Assembly: GCF_009363655.1 (NCBI RefSeq)
Contig: NZ_CP045395.1
Location: forward strand, 1-60,597
Length of the DNA stretch: 60,597 nt
Direction of reading: 5' to 3'
From: Roseovarius sp. THAF27
GTDB taxonomy: Bacteria > Pseudomonadota > Alphaproteobacteria > Rhodobacterales > Rhodobacteraceae
Position numbers and translations under genes: made by a program. A model generated the notes under the pieces. It saw nothing but the letters and a program-made list of their open reading frames with translations, made no database searches and had not been told where the DNA came from. This document shows positions 8,543 to 16,425 of this stretch, piece after piece (the stretch's first letter is position 1; each line of letters starts with the position of its first letter).

Positions 8543-10290
8543 ACCATACCTGTTGAAGCGGCCTTCCTGACCTCTTTGTAATTAGCAACCGTCTCGGCCA
8601 GCACCTGTTCACGGGTGCCCCAGGCCTTGCGGGCGCCCTCTTCGAGCACCAGAAGCTTCTCGCATTCCTTGATGGCGGCCGGGCGGTGCGCCATGATCAA
8701 CACCGCCCCCTTGCGCGCCTTGACCTGTTTGATGGCCGAATTGAGTGCATTCGACCCCTCGTTGTCGAGATTGGAGTTGGGTTCGTCCAGCACCAGAAGC
8801 ACCGGCTCGTCATAGAGCGCGCGGGCCAGACCGATGCGCTGGATCTGACCGCCCGAAAGCTGCGTTCCGACGCTTTGTACCGGCGTATCATACCCCTGGG
8901 GCAATTTCAGGATCATCTCGTGGGCAGCCGCCTGCCGGGCGGCCGCCACGACCTTGTCGCTGTCGGACACCTTGGCCAGACGGGCGATGTTCTCGGCGAT
9001 GGTGCCGTCGAACAGCGAAACCTTCTGCGGAAGATAACCGATATAACGCGCCAGGCTTTCGGGATGGTATTGGTTGAGCGCCGCCCCATCGAGCCGGATC
9101 TTGCCCCCTGCCGGCTGCCAGACCCCGGTCAGTGCACGTGCCAGCGTCGATTTACCCGACCCCGAAGAGCCGATCACCCCGACCGCCTCGCCCGGGACGA
9201 CCGAAAAGCTCACCAGGCGCAGCGTCGCCTGCCGCCCGCCGGGCGGGATCACCGTCAGCTGCTGCACGTCGATCCGGGCGGACGGGCGCGGCAGTTCGAT
9301 CTGGACGTCATCCTCGGGCACCTCCGACAGCAGTTCGGCCAGGTTGTCCCAGCCCCGGCGCGCGCGCTGGATCATGGCCCACTGGTTGACCACCTGCTCC
9401 ACCGGTGCCAGGGCCCGCCCCAGCAGGATCGAGCCGGCAATCATCACGCCCGGGGTAACCTGGCCCAGCAGCACCAGATAGGCGCCGAGCGCCAGCATCA
9501 TGGACTGCAAAAACAGCCGGAAGGTTTTGGTCGCGGTCGAAAAGGTGCCGCCCAGATCCTGCGTACGGACCCCCTGCTCCAGGGAGCGCGCGCGCATTTC
9601 GTGCCATTTCGCAAAAGCGTTGGCCTGCATCCCAAGGCTGCGGATCGTCTCGGCATCCGACTTGAGGTGGTCGGAATAGCGGTCCGACTGGTGGCTGGCC
9701 GCCGCCGACTTCACCGCCGCGGTGCGCGTGGAGAGCTGGTTGAAAACGGTCAGCAGAATGAGGACGGTGCCGCCGGCCACGGCCAGCGCGCCGAGCCAGG
9801 GGTGAAAGATCGAGATGCCGATCAGGAACACCGGGGTCCAGGGCACATCGAACAGCGCCGCGAAAACCGGCGAGGCGTAGAACCGCTGCACGGCTTCCAG
9901 ATCCTTGAGCTGCTGACCGCTGGTGCCATGCATGTCGATCTTGCCCTCGTCGCGGTCGACGGCGGATTTCTTCAGCACCGCATCGAAGACGCGCCGGTCC
10001 AGCCGGGCTTGAAAACGCGCGCCGATGCGGGTCAGAAGCCACCCCCGCGCCCAGTCGATGATGCCCATGATCAGGAACAGGATGGCCACCAGGATGAACA
10101 GCGCGACCAGCGTTTCCTCGGACCTGGCCCCGAGAACCCGGTCATAGGTCTGCAACATGAACAGCGGTCCCGTGAGCATCAGCAGATTGACGAAGATACT
10201 GAAGAAGCCGGCCGCCCAGAGCAGCTTGCGGTTCTCCCTGCGCGCCTCGCGAAGCTCGGAAACACCTGCCATGTTATCTGACTTCTTCAT
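8539..10290 (-). CDS. Type I secretion ABC transporter, PrtD family
   Basis: 583 residues. The N-terminal half is an ABC exporter transmembrane domain (helices from about residue 25). The C-terminal half is the nucleotide-binding domain: Walker A GSSGSGKST near residue 370, signature LSGGQIQRIGLARALY near 477 and Walker B LLVLDEPNSNLD near 496. There is no N-terminal C39-type domain, as in the PrtD/AprD group that exports RTX proteases and related RTX proteins in unprocessed form. The start is preceded by GGAGAGA. It is coupled to the adaptor gene. Likely clients are the RTX proteins of this plasmid, which share C-terminal type I features. Confidence 0.9.
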   Translation of the reverse strand: MKKSDNMAGVSELREARRENRKLLWAAGFFSIFVNLLMLTGPLFMLQTYDRVLGARSEETLVALFILVAILFLIMGIIDWARGWLLTRIGARFQARLDRRVFDAVLKKSAVDRDEGKIDMHGTSGQQLKDLEAVQRFYASPVFAALFDVPWTPVFLIGISIFHPWLGALAVAGGTVLILLTVFNQLSTRTAAVKSAAASHQSDRYSDHLKSDAETIRSLGMQANAFAKWHEMRARSLEQGVRTQDLGGTFSTATKTFRLFLQSMMLALGAYLVLLGQVTPGVMIAGSILLGRALAPVEQVVNQWAMIQRARRGWDNLAELLSEVPEDDVQIELPRPSARIDVQQLTVIPPGGRQATLRLVSFSVVPGEAVGVIGSSGSGKSTLARALTGVWQPAGGKIRLDGAALNQYHPESLARYIGYLPQKVSLFDGTIAENIARLAKVSDSDKVVAAARQAAAHEMILKLPQGYDTPVQSVGTQLSGGQIQRIGLARALYDEPVLLVLDEPNSNLDNEGSNALNSAIKQVKARKGAVLIMAHRPAAIKECEKLLVLEEGARKAWGTREQVLAETVANYKEVRKAASTGMV

Positions 10291-10661
10291 TTCTTATCTC
10301 TCCATCCGGGCACAAAAATGGTATCGCTGTTGAAAATGACATTTGTGGCAATTCGGCATGTTCACATGCAGTGGCGACTATAGGCCCAGTTTTGAATGGC
10401 GTCATTCGAAGTTTTCAGAAATCTGTGGCGAAAATCCATATCCTGTCCAGCTTTGAAAAGCCGACGCAACATCTTGAAGGGCGCTGTGGAATGCCTTGTC
10501 CGAAATCGGCGCGCGGCTCGGCTTTCGTTTCCACTGGCGAAACAGACCCGCAATGACTAGACCATATGTGCCACTTCGTGGATGCGCCGGTGATCCGAAA
10601 GCCGCATGACCATAAATCGCTACACCCTCGAACCGGGGTACGCCGAGCAAAGAAAGCAGAC
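10291..10661. other. Divergent intergenic region between secretion and glycan operons
   Basis: 371 bp between two divergent start codons, so it should hold promoters for the type I secretion genes (minus) and the glycan operon (plus). No gene was recognised. An inverted repeat GCATGT-TC-ACATGC at 10356-10369 could be an operator. No promoter elements could be assigned with confidence. Confidence 0.45.
10356..10369. promoter_or_regulatory. Short inverted repeat, possible operator
   Basis: GCATGTTCACATGC has perfect 6-bp arms with a 2-base centre. It lies 66 bp upstream of the PrtD-type gene start, in a divergent promoter region. No known regulator is assigned to it. Confidence 0.25.
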
Positions 10662-11651
10662 ATGACCACGAAACATCTGATCATTCCGGGCATGGCAAAG
10701 GCAGGGACCACCTTTCTGTTCGACCAGCTGGCCCGGGACACGGGGGTTTTCAACGTTCCGAAAATCAAGGAACTGACCTACCTGTCGAAAAACGCCGACC
10801 GGATTTCGCTCAAGGGCTATTACGAGCTGTTCCCGGAGCATCGGCCGGACCGCATCTTTCTGGATGCCTCCCCGGCCTACCTGCAGGCGCCCACGTCCGT
10901 TGCCGACAACATCAAGCGGATTCTGGCAGACCGCGATGTCAAATTCATCATTACGCTGCGCGATCCGGTCCGGACCATGTGGTCGCATTATCTTCACGAT
11001 CTGAAATCCACGATCTGCCCGATCGCGCGCAAGCCCAGTCTGCGCAGCTTCTCACTGTTCGAACCCAGCGTTCTGAAACGCTACTTCAAGAACCGCAGCC
11101 GCCATGTGGCAGCCCTGTGCAAGGCCTTTCCCGGACAGGTGATGGGCCTGCACATGACATCACTCTTTCAGCCCGGCACGGCAGAGGCGATCGGCCGCTT
11201 CCTGGGGGAGACCCTCACGCCCTTCAGAAGCGAGAAGGTCTCCAACCCCGGGGGATGGCTTCCCTATTTCCGCTATGGCGGCAGACAGGGGCAGGAATTT
11301 GTCCAGGGCGATACGGTCTATGCGCTGCCGCCGCGGGCGTTGTTGCTGGTGTCCAACGACCGCAGCGAGCTAAGCTTGGATGTCTCCCCCGCCGAGGCCG
11401 GGCGCTGCATGGCCCTGCAGGCCACATTCGTGCGCAATCTTGACGTGCCGTTTTCCTTCTTCGAGCCGATCATAGAAGATTACCAGGCGACCTGTGCGGT
11501 GCTCGGCCTTGCGCCAGAACCGATCGAGGAACCCGACCGCGTCGTCTCCGAGGCGACGGTGCCGGTCGTGCCGGAGGCAATCTGCGCGCGGCTCGACAAG
11601 ACCGGCACCCTGCAGAACAGGGCCCGGCAGGTCTTCGGGCAGGCGTCCTAA
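10662..11651 (+). CDS. Sulfotransferase family protein
   Basis: 329 residues from ATG 10662, chosen because AAAGAAAG precedes it and the family begins right at this point. The N-terminus has the 5'-phosphosulfate-binding loop (GMAKAGTTFLFDQL, residues 9-22). A 3'-phosphate-binding segment (TLRDPVRTMWSHY) starts near residue 98. Such enzymes transfer sulfate from PAPS to sugars or proteins. Being first in a long glycan operon, it probably sulfates the polysaccharide made here. The acceptor cannot be told from sequence. Confidence 0.8.
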   Translation: MTTKHLIIPGMAKAGTTFLFDQLARDTGVFNVPKIKELTYLSKNADRISLKGYYELFPEHRPDRIFLDASPAYLQAPTSVADNIKRILADRDVKFIITLRDPVRTMWSHYLHDLKSTICPIARKPSLRSFSLFEPSVLKRYFKNRSRHVAALCKAFPGQVMGLHMTSLFQPGTAEAIGRFLGETLTPFRSEKVSNPGGWLPYFRYGGRQGQEFVQGDTVYALPPRALLLVSNDRSELSLDVSPAEAGRCMALQATFVRNLDVPFSFFEPIIEDYQATCAVLGLAPEPIEEPDRVVSEATVPVVPEAICARLDKTGTLQNRARQVFGQAS

Positions 11652-11660
11652 GGGCGCGCC

Positions 11661-12042
11661 ATGAAGACTCTCTATCTGCACATCGGGCTGCACAAGACCG
11701 GCTCGACCTCGCTGCAATCAGCCCTCTTTGAGAACCTCGATCTCCTGAAGGCACGGGGCTATCTGCTGCCCGAAGCCGGGCGACGGCACAGGGCCTGACG
11801 GTCCGCTCGATGGACCTTGGCGGCGTGCACAGGGGCGACGGGCTGCTGCGGCAATCGACACGCCGCCCGAAAACCGGCGCGCCCTTGAACGCGGCGAGGC
11901 GGAAAAGATCGCCGAAGTGGTCAGGGCCATCGTTTCAGAGGCCCTGGACCTGCCGATACACACAGTGGAAAGCGCCGGCGAAGGATTGCTGGACAGCACG
12001 CCGATGCACAGGTTCCATCCTTTGCTTGTCCTGCCCGGCTGA
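11661..12042 (+). pseudogene. Truncated and frameshifted sulfotransferase-like gene
   Basis: ATG 11661 opens MKTLYLHIGLHKTGSTSLQ, a classic phosphosulfate-binding N-terminus. The frame stops at 11796-11798 after 45 codons. A coding-looking continuation in another frame (AIDTPPENRRALERGEAEK … STPMHRFHPLLVLPG) runs to the TGA at 12040-12042. The middle of the protein is missing, since the family is normally around 250-350 residues. It is therefore a decayed second sulfotransferase directly behind the intact one. Confidence 0.7.
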
Positions 12043-12212
12043 CCGGCTCCGCCGACCCCGGGGGCGCGCTTTCGCCGAAGGGTCTCAAACGGGAATTCGT
12101 GCGTTATTGCGGTTCTATTCCGGCTCAGGATTTTCTAATAAGGCGCGACAATTTGATAAAACCGCAAGGCCCGGTGCTGCCGCGACCTGCCTGAACGCCA
12201 GAGGTTTCCCAA

Positions 12213-13022
12213 ATGCAAGACACACCCCAAGATCAACACGAACTCCGGGATGCGACCCCGCTCGGAGTGGACGACATCGCCCGCATCGCCGACCGCGTCG
12301 CGCAGGTGATGCAGCTCGACCGGATGCGCCACCATGTCAGCAGCGCCCCCGATCTCGAACCGCAGGTCAACATCCCTGCCTACATCGCACGTATCTTCGA
12401 GGCGGCCGGTGCGGCCAACGCCCCGATTTCCAACGAGGCGCTCTATGACCTGGTCAACAAGCGCATCGCGCGTCTGGAGGCGAGCCTTTATCTGATGCGT
12501 GTCGAACTCGAGAATCGCTCGGCCCACGACCCGGCCGAAATATACAACGACCCGATGGTCATCTCGGCTTACGGCGAACGGGTGGCACAGCTGGCCCCGC
12601 AGGCGCGCAGCTTCAGTTTCGAACCGACGATCCTGGCTCATGGCTGGTATCCGATAGAAAGCAGCCAGGACCATTTCCACCGCTGGATGCGACCCGCCGA
12701 GGACGGGGCGCTGGCCTGCCTGCCGCATCTGGGGGAGATCGACCAGAGCATCGAGATCGCGGGGCACGTGCTGCATCCGGACCAGTTCGACGGCCTGTCA
12801 ATCCGCGTCGGCGACACAGGGGCCGAGATCGCGCCGGATCCCGAGGAGCCGACCCGCTTCACAGCCCGGTTGAACCTGGCCGCGGACGCGCTGGCACAGT
12901 CCAACTATGTCGCGATCGTGTTCGAGATGGAGGACTTCCGCCAGCCCAATGCGACCGATACCCGCCTGCTGGGCTGCAACATCAGGCGCTTCACCTGCCA
13001 TCCGCAAAGCGATGCCCCATGA
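12213..13022 (+). CDS. Hypothetical protein of the glycan operon
   Basis: 269 residues, function not recognised. The N-terminal half (about 1-125) is helical, with an IARIADRVAQVMQL stretch and a possible coiled coil near 70-100. The C-terminal half begins with GWYPIESSQDHFHRWM and appears beta-rich. That G-W-x(n)-RWM pattern resembles short beta-sandwich modules attached to some glycosyltransferases, which might bind glycan. There is no signal peptide or membrane segment. The start has CAGAGG upstream, and the stop overlaps the next gene's start (ATGA), so it is coupled to a glycosyltransferase. Confidence 0.7.
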   Translation: MQDTPQDQHELRDATPLGVDDIARIADRVAQVMQLDRMRHHVSSAPDLEPQVNIPAYIARIFEAAGAANAPISNEALYDLVNKRIARLEASLYLMRVELENRSAHDPAEIYNDPMVISAYGERVAQLAPQARSFSFEPTILAHGWYPIESSQDHFHRWMRPAEDGALACLPHLGEIDQSIEIAGHVLHPDQFDGLSIRVGDTGAEIAPDPEEPTRFTARLNLAADALAQSNYVAIVFEMEDFRQPNATDTRLLGCNIRRFTCHPQSDAP

Positions 13023-14167
13023 AGATCGCGGCACTGTGCGACTTTCCCTTCTGGGCCAGCAACCTCGGAACCGGGGTGCGCCACGACAGCCTGTGCCGCG
13101 CGCTGGCCGGCATCTGCGACCTGACGGTGATCTCGACGGTGACGCTGCACAAGAAGGATGAACATTTTCGTCAGACCGCCCCCTACCGGCTGCTGGACCG
13201 CGGCGATCTCAAGGATCTCGTCCAGCGTGTCGGCGGCCCTCCCATCTCGGGCCTGCTTCCCGATCGTGAAATGCCGGTGAGGGCCATCGCCTGCCTAGTG
13301 AGCGACGAAGGCTTCGACGCGGTGCTGACGCCCTATTTCAACCGCGACTGGATGGTCGAGCATCTGCCGCGCCACGTGGTGCGCATCATCGACACCCACG
13401 ACTGCCAGTCCCAGCGCGCGACGTCACTGATGCGCCATGGCATCGTGCCGACCTTTTTCCTGGATGCCGCCCATGAGGGCGCCATGTTCAAGGACTATGA
13501 CATCGCCCTGGCCATGTCGGTAGAAGACCGGGCCGAATTCGCCGGGATGACCGATATTCCCGTGATCACCGCGCCGTTCCGGGTGCGGTCGCGCGATCTG
13601 GCCCCGATGCGCCATGTCTACGGTCAGACCGGCAGCCGGAACCTGCTGTTCATCGCCGCGCAAAGCCCGGTCAATGACATGACACTGGACTATCTGCTGC
13701 GCCAGATCATGCCTCTGGTGCCGGGACAGTGCACGCTGACGGTGATCGGCAACGTCACCATGCCCCAGGACGTGGACCTGCCGCATGTGACGCTGCAGCA
13801 CCTGCAGGACGTCGGCGACCTGGTGCCGCTCTACGCACAAGCCGATCTGGCGCTGAACCCCACCTTCGCCGGGGGCGGGGTCAAGACCAAGACGCTGGAG
13901 GCCATGGCCTTCGGGGTGCCGGTCGTGACATGCGACGAAGGCGCGCGCGGGCTGCGCCACCTGCTACCCGATGACTTGGTGGTCAACGACAAGGAAACCT
14001 TTGCCTATCGCGTCGGGGAATTGCTTGATGCGCCCGAACGCCGGGCGGCGCTGGCCCGACAGATACTCGACAATCTTTCCGCCGAAAACGCCGAGCAATG
14101 GCTGTCCCTGTTCGGCGCCGTCACCCGGGCGGCCATTTCGACCAAACGTGAGAGATACCTGCGATGA
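13019..14167 (+). CDS. Glycosyltransferase family 4 (GT-B)
   Basis: 382 residues with a GT-B layout. The N-terminal Rossmann half starts MKIAALCDFPFWASN with a GVRHDSLCRAL helix. The C-terminal donor-binding half carries GGGVKTKTLEAMAFGVPVV (about 285-303), the usual E-x7-E type region of GT4 enzymes. It probably adds one sugar to the growing polymer or lipid-linked glycan in the cytoplasm; donor and linkage are unknown. It overlaps both neighbours by four bases (ATGA), so three genes are translated as a coupled unit. Confidence 0.85.
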   Translation: MKIAALCDFPFWASNLGTGVRHDSLCRALAGICDLTVISTVTLHKKDEHFRQTAPYRLLDRGDLKDLVQRVGGPPISGLLPDREMPVRAIACLVSDEGFDAVLTPYFNRDWMVEHLPRHVVRIIDTHDCQSQRATSLMRHGIVPTFFLDAAHEGAMFKDYDIALAMSVEDRAEFAGMTDIPVITAPFRVRSRDLAPMRHVYGQTGSRNLLFIAAQSPVNDMTLDYLLRQIMPLVPGQCTLTVIGNVTMPQDVDLPHVTLQHLQDVGDLVPLYAQADLALNPTFAGGGVKTKTLEAMAFGVPVVTCDEGARGLRHLLPDDLVVNDKETFAYRVGELLDAPERRAALARQILDNLSAENAEQWLSLFGAVTRAAISTKRERYLR

Positions 14168-15291
14168 CCACACCCATCGACCGCATCGTCTTTACCGGGG
14201 ATTTCCTGCGGCCTTCCGTGGGCGGGCTGAAACCGACCCAGCATGAGAATATCCGCTGGCTGGCGCAGACCCTGGACGTTTCGATCCGGCGCGCCTGCGG
14301 GTTGACCGGCACGGTCGTGCATTGGGACAACCGATGGATCAACACGCCGCGGCTCGACCAGAACACGGTCGCTTCCATCTACCAGGCCTTCGGGCGCGCG
14401 CCGACGATCCAGAGCTGGCCCACCGTGTTCTCCGCCGAAACCCTGCCCGCGGCGGTGGAACACCTGTTCCTGCGCTATTTCGAGCGGTCCCTGGTGATCG
14501 GGTTCGAACTGCCGCCCTATCTGGCGCATTTCTGCCGTCGGCACGACATTCCCTTCCTCGACCTGTCGTTCTCGCCGATCCGCTTCATGGACGATCTGCT
14601 GCTCGATTTCAGCGCCTCGGATCCGGCCCTGAACGACGCGGCCCGCGCCTGGCAGGTGCCCGAGGGGCTGATCGAACTGCAATCCGGCGCGGTCTCGGCA
14701 CATGCGGCCAAGGCCTTTGCCAATCCGCCGCGCCCGAACACGCTTCTGGTGATCCTGCAGACGCGTTTCGACAAGGTGGTGATCGACGGCGGACGCTTCG
14801 TCACCGTGCTCGATCATCTCGACCGGCTCTACAAGATCGCCCAGGACTATGACGCGGTGCTGATCCGCGAACATCCGCTGGAACGCCAGGAAGGGGTGGG
14901 CCAGACGCTTCAGCGCGTTCTGCCCCATGCCGTCGTGACCACCGAAAACGTCTACCGGCTGCTCGGCCATCACAACCTGCGCGGCGTCGCCGCGCTGTCG
15001 TCGAGCTGCGTGGCCGAGGCGCGCTGGTTCGGCAAGACCGGCCATTACCTGCTGCCCGGATTCTCGCCGGACCGCTTCACCCCTGGGGCCTCGACTGTCA
15101 CGGTGGGCGATGCGCTGATTACGGCAGATTTCTGGCGCGACGTGCTGGCGGCCACAGGGCTGCCCGTGACGGACCCCGACGGGCTGAAATTGCCGTTCAA
15201 AACCAACCGGTTCCGCCAGCAACTGCGTAGTGCCTGGGGCTACAACCAAATCGATACGGACATCTTCGCACACTGGGCTGCAGGCAGATGA
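14164..15291 (+). CDS. Hypothetical protein, possible GT-B or capsule-type transferase
   Basis: 375 residues without a match I can name. It begins IDRIVFTGDFLRPSVGGLKP. It has no membrane segment. Later segments (VLIREHPLERQEG, then HNLRGVAALSSSCVAEARWFGK) resemble the donor-binding half of capsule-type GT-B proteins such as the KpsC/KpsS Kdo transferases, where RxHP and a late S/T-S-x-x-E pattern recur. This resemblance is weak and by eye. It is coupled to the upstream GT4 gene by a four-base overlap and is last in that coupled group; gmd follows 120 bp later. Confidence 0.65.
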   Translation: MTTPIDRIVFTGDFLRPSVGGLKPTQHENIRWLAQTLDVSIRRACGLTGTVVHWDNRWINTPRLDQNTVASIYQAFGRAPTIQSWPTVFSAETLPAAVEHLFLRYFERSLVIGFELPPYLAHFCRRHDIPFLDLSFSPIRFMDDLLLDFSASDPALNDAARAWQVPEGLIELQSGAVSAHAAKAFANPPRPNTLLVILQTRFDKVVIDGGRFVTVLDHLDRLYKIAQDYDAVLIREHPLERQEGVGQTLQRVLPHAVVTTENVYRLLGHHNLRGVAALSSSCVAEARWFGKTGHYLLPGFSPDRFTPGASTVTVGDALITADFWRDVLAATGLPVTDPDGLKLPFKTNRFRQQLRSAWGYNQIDTDIFAHWAAGR

Positions 15292-15411
15292 TTTGCCCCG
15301 CGAACCCCTGCCCTAGAATGAGTTGCGCTTGGTAGGCCACACAGCTATCACCTGCCGAAAACGACATCGCGGCACTGAGAGAAACCCCTCAAGAAGAGAG
15401 CATATTGTAGA

Positions 15412-16425
15412 ATGAAAACAGCATTCATTACGGGCATTACAGGCCAGGATGGTGCCTATCTGGCACAGCTGCTTCTCGAAAAGGGCTACGAGGTCCACGG
15501 CGGCGTGCGGCGCAGTTCGCACTCCGAAACGATGCGGCTGGCCGCCCTCGGCATTGCCGACAAGGTGCACATGCATGAATTCGACCTAGTCGAGCAGAAC
15601 GCCATCTACCGGGTGATCCGCGATGTGAAGATGGACGAGTTCTATAACCTCGCCGCCCAGAGCTTCGTCGGCTCCTCCTGGGCGATGCCGGTCTATACCG
15701 CCGAGGCGGATGCGATTGGGCCGGTGCGCCTGCTCGACACGCTGCGGACCCTTCGCCCCGAGACCCGGTTCTATCAGGCCTCGACCTCCGAGATGTTCGG
15801 GCTGGTCCAGGAAGTGCCACAATCCGAGACCACCCGCCTCTATCCGCGCTCGCCCTACGGTGTCGCCAAGGTCTATGGCCATTACATCACCATGAACTAC
15901 CGCGAGAGCTTCGGCATGCATGCCTCCTCGGGGATCCTGTTCAATCACGAAAGCCCTCTGCGCGGCAATGAATTCGTCACCCGCAAGATCACCCTCGGCC
16001 TCGCCGCGCTGGCCCATGGCGGCGACGCACCGGTCGAACTGGGCAACATGGACGCACAGCGCGACTGGGGCTTTGCCGGCGATTACGTCGAGGGCATGTG
16101 GCGGATGCTGCAGCAGGACACGGCGGACGATTACGTGCTGGCCACCGGCGTGACCACGACGATCCGTGATTTCTTCACCTATGCGGCAGAGGCCCTGGGG
16201 ATGGATCTGGACTGGCAGGGCAGCGGCGAAAGCGAAAACGCAACCGACCGCAAGACCGGCAAGCTGGTGATGCGCGTTAACCCGAAATTCTATCGACCCG
16301 CCGAGGTCGATCTGCTGATCGGGGACGCGACGAAGGCCCGCGAAACGCTGGGTTGGGAGCCGAAAGTCGACATCCGCGAACTCGCGCAGATGATGGCCCG
16401 CGCCGATTATGACGCCTTGACATGA
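15412..16425 (+). CDS. gmd: GDP-mannose 4,6-dehydratase
   Basis: 337 residues, an extended short-chain dehydrogenase. The NADP-binding glycine motif GITGQDGAYL is at 8-17. TSEMFG (about 125-130) and YPRSPYGVAKVYG (144-156, the YxxxK catalytic pair) are diagnostic of Gmd. NHESPLRGNEFVTRKI is the family substrate loop. It converts GDP-D-mannose to GDP-4-keto-6-deoxy-D-mannose, the precursor of GDP-fucose, GDP-rhamnose, perosamine and related sugars. No partner reductase, epimerase or aminotransferase was found in the window, so the final sugar is open. GDP-mannose would come from ManB/ManC encoded on this plasmid. The start is preceded by AAGAAGAGAG. Confidence 0.95.
   Translation: MKTAFITGITGQDGAYLAQLLLEKGYEVHGGVRRSSHSETMRLAALGIADKVHMHEFDLVEQNAIYRVIRDVKMDEFYNLAAQSFVGSSWAMPVYTAEADAIGPVRLLDTLRTLRPETRFYQASTSEMFGLVQEVPQSETTRLYPRSPYGVAKVYGHYITMNYRESFGMHASSGILFNHESPLRGNEFVTRKITLGLAALAHGGDAPVELGNMDAQRDWGFAGDYVEGMWRMLQQDTADDYVLATGVTTTIRDFFTYAAEALGMDLDWQGSGESENATDRKTGKLVMRVNPKFYRPAEVDLLIGDATKARETLGWEPKVDIRELAQMMARADYDALT

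Noticed and set aside
12043..12212. Promoter for an internal transcript before the 12213 gene
   Set aside because: A TAATAA is present, but no -35 hexamer lies at a suitable distance.
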